From the NCBI RefSeq assembly GCF_016617615.1, contig NZ_JAACYA010000002.1:558001-622000 (forward strand): a stretch of DNA of 64,000 nucleotides, read 5' to 3'. The first letter of the stretch is position 1; the number at the start of each line of letters is the position of its first letter. Positions 62,570 through 64,000 of this stretch are shown in pieces. The DNA comes from Persephonella atlantica (lineage in GTDB: Bacteria > Aquificota > Aquificia > Aquificales > Hydrogenothermaceae). The notes beneath the pieces are model-generated. The model saw only the letters and a program-made list of their open reading frames with translations. It made no database searches and was not told the origin of the DNA. Made by a program: the position numbers and the translations under genes.

Positions 62570-63718
62570 TCAGTATGATACTTCATCTATAACAGCATCT
62601 TTAAAACCAGTATTTTTCAGCTCTTTTTTTCTTTTTTCAGCACCTTTTTTACTTTCAAACCTGCCGCAGTAAACACCATAAAATTTTTTATACTTTTTTA
62701 CGAAGCAGTCTGACAGGTTTTTCTTTTTAATCAGAGCTTCTGCTTTATTTTTACTGCTATACAGGATAATTCTTACAGAATAATATTTTTCAGAAGGAAC
62801 AACACCAGCTTTTTTCAACTGGTTTATCCTTTTTTTGGCAAGTTTTCCAAAATCAGTTTTGTAAGCGGCAGCTTTTTTGTAGTATTTTAAGGCTTTTTTG
62901 TAATCTTTGTCTAAATCTTCAATAACACCAAGGAAGTAGTAGGCATAGTCTTTATAACCCTTTTCTAATGTAAGGATTTTCAAATACTTCTCAGCTTTTA
63001 TGTAATCTTTTTTCTTAAAGTAGTAAGAGGCAAGAAACTTAACCATCTCTGGAGTTTTAAATGTTACAGCTTCAATTATCCGGGCTGCTTTCTCTTTATC
63101 TCCAAGACTGAAGTAAGCAAGACCTCTGTAATAAAGGACATTATCCTTGTCTTCAGGTTCAAACTTAGACATCTGTTCAGTAAAACTGATAAGATCTTTA
63201 TATCTTCCAAGTTTATACAGTGCAATCACTTTATAAAAATTAAGGTACCTTTTGTCTGGGAGTTTAAGAATCTCATTCCATTTTTTTCCCTTAATATATA
63301 GAGAAGCTAAAAACTTATACATCTCTTCTCTTTGATAACCTTTCAGATAAGGTAGATAAAACTTAACAACTTCAGCCTGTTTTTCTGGCTCATCTTTAAG
63401 AAGTTTCATCCCTAAAGAGAAAATCTCCTTTGCTGTATCTTCCTTTAGTTTTTCGTCTTCAATAAGATAAACAGCATTCACAAAACCTTCCCTGTCTTTA
63501 CTGTTATACAGAGCATAAAACAGAATTTTTATCACCTTTTCCCTGTAAGGGTCATCCAAAGGGGCTTTCTGCAGATACTTTTTACACTTTTTCTCTGCTA
63601 CATTGTAAACTTTATCCTGATATAGACCCTGAATAAGCCTCAGTAAGATATCTCTTTCTTTTTCTGAAAAGCCGAAAGAGAAAGAAACAGTAAGCAGAAA
63701 GACAAGTATCAAACGCAT
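62570..63718 (-). CDS. TPR-repeat protein with C-terminal SPOR domain, exported
   Basis: 382 residues from the ATG at 63718, where a signal peptide begins (MRLILVFLLTVSFSFGFS). The open frame extends 54 codons further upstream, but across a structured non-coding region. About 30-300 form helical TPR-like repeats (LYYRGLAYFSLGDKEKAARII, YYFLGVIEDLDKDYKKALKYYKKA). The last 70 residues (YYSVRIILYSSKNKAEALIKK, CGRFESKKGAEKRKKEL) are a SPOR domain, which binds denuded peptidoglycan at division sites. No SD; TATAAT lies exactly 6 nt before ATG. Confidence 0.82.
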   Translation of the reverse strand: MRLILVFLLTVSFSFGFSEKERDILLRLIQGLYQDKVYNVAEKKCKKYLQKAPLDDPYREKVIKILFYALYNSKDREGFVNAVYLIEDEKLKEDTAKEIFSLGMKLLKDEPEKQAEVVKFYLPYLKGYQREEMYKFLASLYIKGKKWNEILKLPDKRYLNFYKVIALYKLGRYKDLISFTEQMSKFEPEDKDNVLYYRGLAYFSLGDKEKAARIIEAVTFKTPEMVKFLASYYFKKKDYIKAEKYLKILTLEKGYKDYAYYFLGVIEDLDKDYKKALKYYKKAAAYKTDFGKLAKKRINQLKKAGVVPSEKYYSVRIILYSSKNKAEALIKKKNLSDCFVKKYKKFYGVYCGRFESKKGAEKRKKELKNTGFKDAVIDEVSY

Positions 63719-63724
63719 TTTTAT

Positions 63725-63730
63725 ATTATA
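63725..63730 (-). promoter_or_regulatory. -10 box (TATAAT) for the TPR-SPOR gene
   Basis: A perfect minus-strand TATAAT followed by ATAAAA and then the ATG. The spacing places the transcript start at the initiation codon. Confidence 0.55.
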
Positions 63731-63737
63731 CAACAAA

Positions 63738-63839
63738 GGGGAGGTTTCCCTCCCACAAATTCGGCGCAGGAAGAGCCACAAGGGTAAGATGGAACCATGG
63801 GCTCTGCCGTAAGTTAGTATTAACTTACTAACCTTGTGG
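63738..63839. other. Structured non-coding segment with stable hairpins
   Basis: GGGAGG/CCTCCC (63739-63754; GAAA tetraloop when read on the minus strand), CCACAAGG (63776-63783) pairing with CCTTGTGG (about 63832-63839), and GTAAGTTA-GTAT-TAACTTAC (about 63809-63828). An alternative fold pairs CGGC...AGAGCC with GGCTCT-GCCG. It lies between two divergent genes. It does not match any riboswitch or housekeeping RNA I can recall. It may be an RNA gene, a leader or an operator cluster. Confidence 0.4.
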
Positions 63840-63939
63840 AATGCTGTCAATACTGTATTCAGGATTGAATTTTTAAACAAACTGATATATCATATAGCTT
63901 TATACATTTCTGTCTATATTCCCAGAGTGAGGTGATTGA

Positions 63940-64000
63940 ATGTCTTTCCAGTTTACTGAAGAGCAGATTAAAAGATACAGCAGACATATAATACTGCCAG
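63940..64000 (+). CDS. ThiF/MoeB/HesA-family adenylyltransferase, N-terminal fragment
   Basis: Only 20 codons are inside the window: MSFQFTEEQIKRYSRHIILP. The TEEQIxRYSRHIILP lead-in is characteristic of MoeB/ThiF/HesA proteins that adenylate ubiquitin-like sulfur carriers. Which pathway (molybdopterin, thiamine or other) cannot be told. The SD is GAGGTG 5 nt before the ATG. Confidence 0.8.
   Translation, partial: MSFQFTEEQIKRYSRHIILP

Noticed and set aside
63738-63839. Known RNA family: SRP RNA, RNase P RNA, tmRNA, TPP, cobalamin, Moco or c-di-GMP riboswitch
   Set aside because: None of the conserved core sequences of these families could be placed on either strand.
63719-63880. 54-codon N-terminal extension of the TPR-SPOR frame
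   Set aside because: It would bury the signal peptide and spans a hairpin-rich region; a -10 box sits directly before the internal ATG.

Overview
The window is AT-rich bacterial chromosome from a thermophilic, chemolithoautotroph-like lineage, most probably Aquificota and within it a Hydrogenothermaceae (Persephonella-like) relative. This is inferred from gene content, since there is no rRNA here. Pointers are a thioredoxin-fold [2Fe-2S] ferredoxin of the type described from Aquifex, a DnaC-type helicase loader, an outer-membrane LptD/porin/OmpA set (so a diderm), c-type cytochrome, both an O2-using and an anaerobic ribonucleotide reductase, and pathway genes (hisB, argB, argH, dapD, panD, metF) scattered singly as is typical of Aquificales. 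Coding density is very high, and many neighbours overlap by 1-20 nt, including convergent 3' ends.

Layout. 1-11.7 kb: 5' part of dprA, a PilZ protein, YlqF-type GTPase, lptD, an IclR regulator, the miaA-hfq-hflX cluster, a HIT protein, a TusA-DUF3343 fusion, a Cys-rich DeoR/NosL-like regulator, hisB, dnaC, a TetR regulator and a DHH phosphoesterase. 11.8-16.9 kb: the aerobic RNR locus. Its promoter carries a pair of NrdR-like boxes. nrdB has Phe in place of the radical Tyr and Glu in place of the first Asp ligand (class Ic signature). A 48-residue ORF follows, then nrdA, interrupted exactly before its catalytic Cys by a 413-residue intein with a LAGLIDADG-type endonuclease. 17-24 kb: a porin, a tRNA nucleotidyltransferase gene split by a -1 frame change at an A9 run, mnmA and pilC/pilB. 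24-35 kb: biotin carboxylase, MBL hydrolase, nfo overlapping a tRNA-Arg(CCG) gene, polyprenyl synthase, panD, mltD, ispG, argB, then nrdD/nrdG behind FNR-like and NrdR-like sites, and cmk. 35-49.7 kb: two unknown secreted proteins, HAD phosphatase, argH, a GGDEF cyclase, cinA, an S2P protease, DUF2227, OmpA, ftsY, ggt plus a GCS2-type ligase, and nfeD. 49.8-64 kb: a lone CO-dehydrogenase-like gene (cooS) behind a nested dyad, yggS, gcvH-ACT-def, a fliK/flhX pair, the MEMO/AMMECR1 pair, ZIP transporter plus ferritin-like protein, beta-carbonic anhydrase, dapD, membrane proteins, cytochrome c, metF, the ferredoxin, a TPR-SPOR protein, a structured non-coding stretch and the start of a MoeB/ThiF-type gene.

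The features most worth following are the cca frameshift site with a dnaX-like arrangement (SD-like element 10 nt before A AAA AAG), the divergent CO dehydrogenase that keeps its metal ligands but appears to lack the acid/base residues of characterised enzymes, the class Ic RNR with its active-site intein, the promoter architecture of the two RNR operons, and several genes whose -10 box lies about 6-8 nt before the start codon (probable leaderless mRNAs). No CRISPR array, prophage or insertion sequence was seen.
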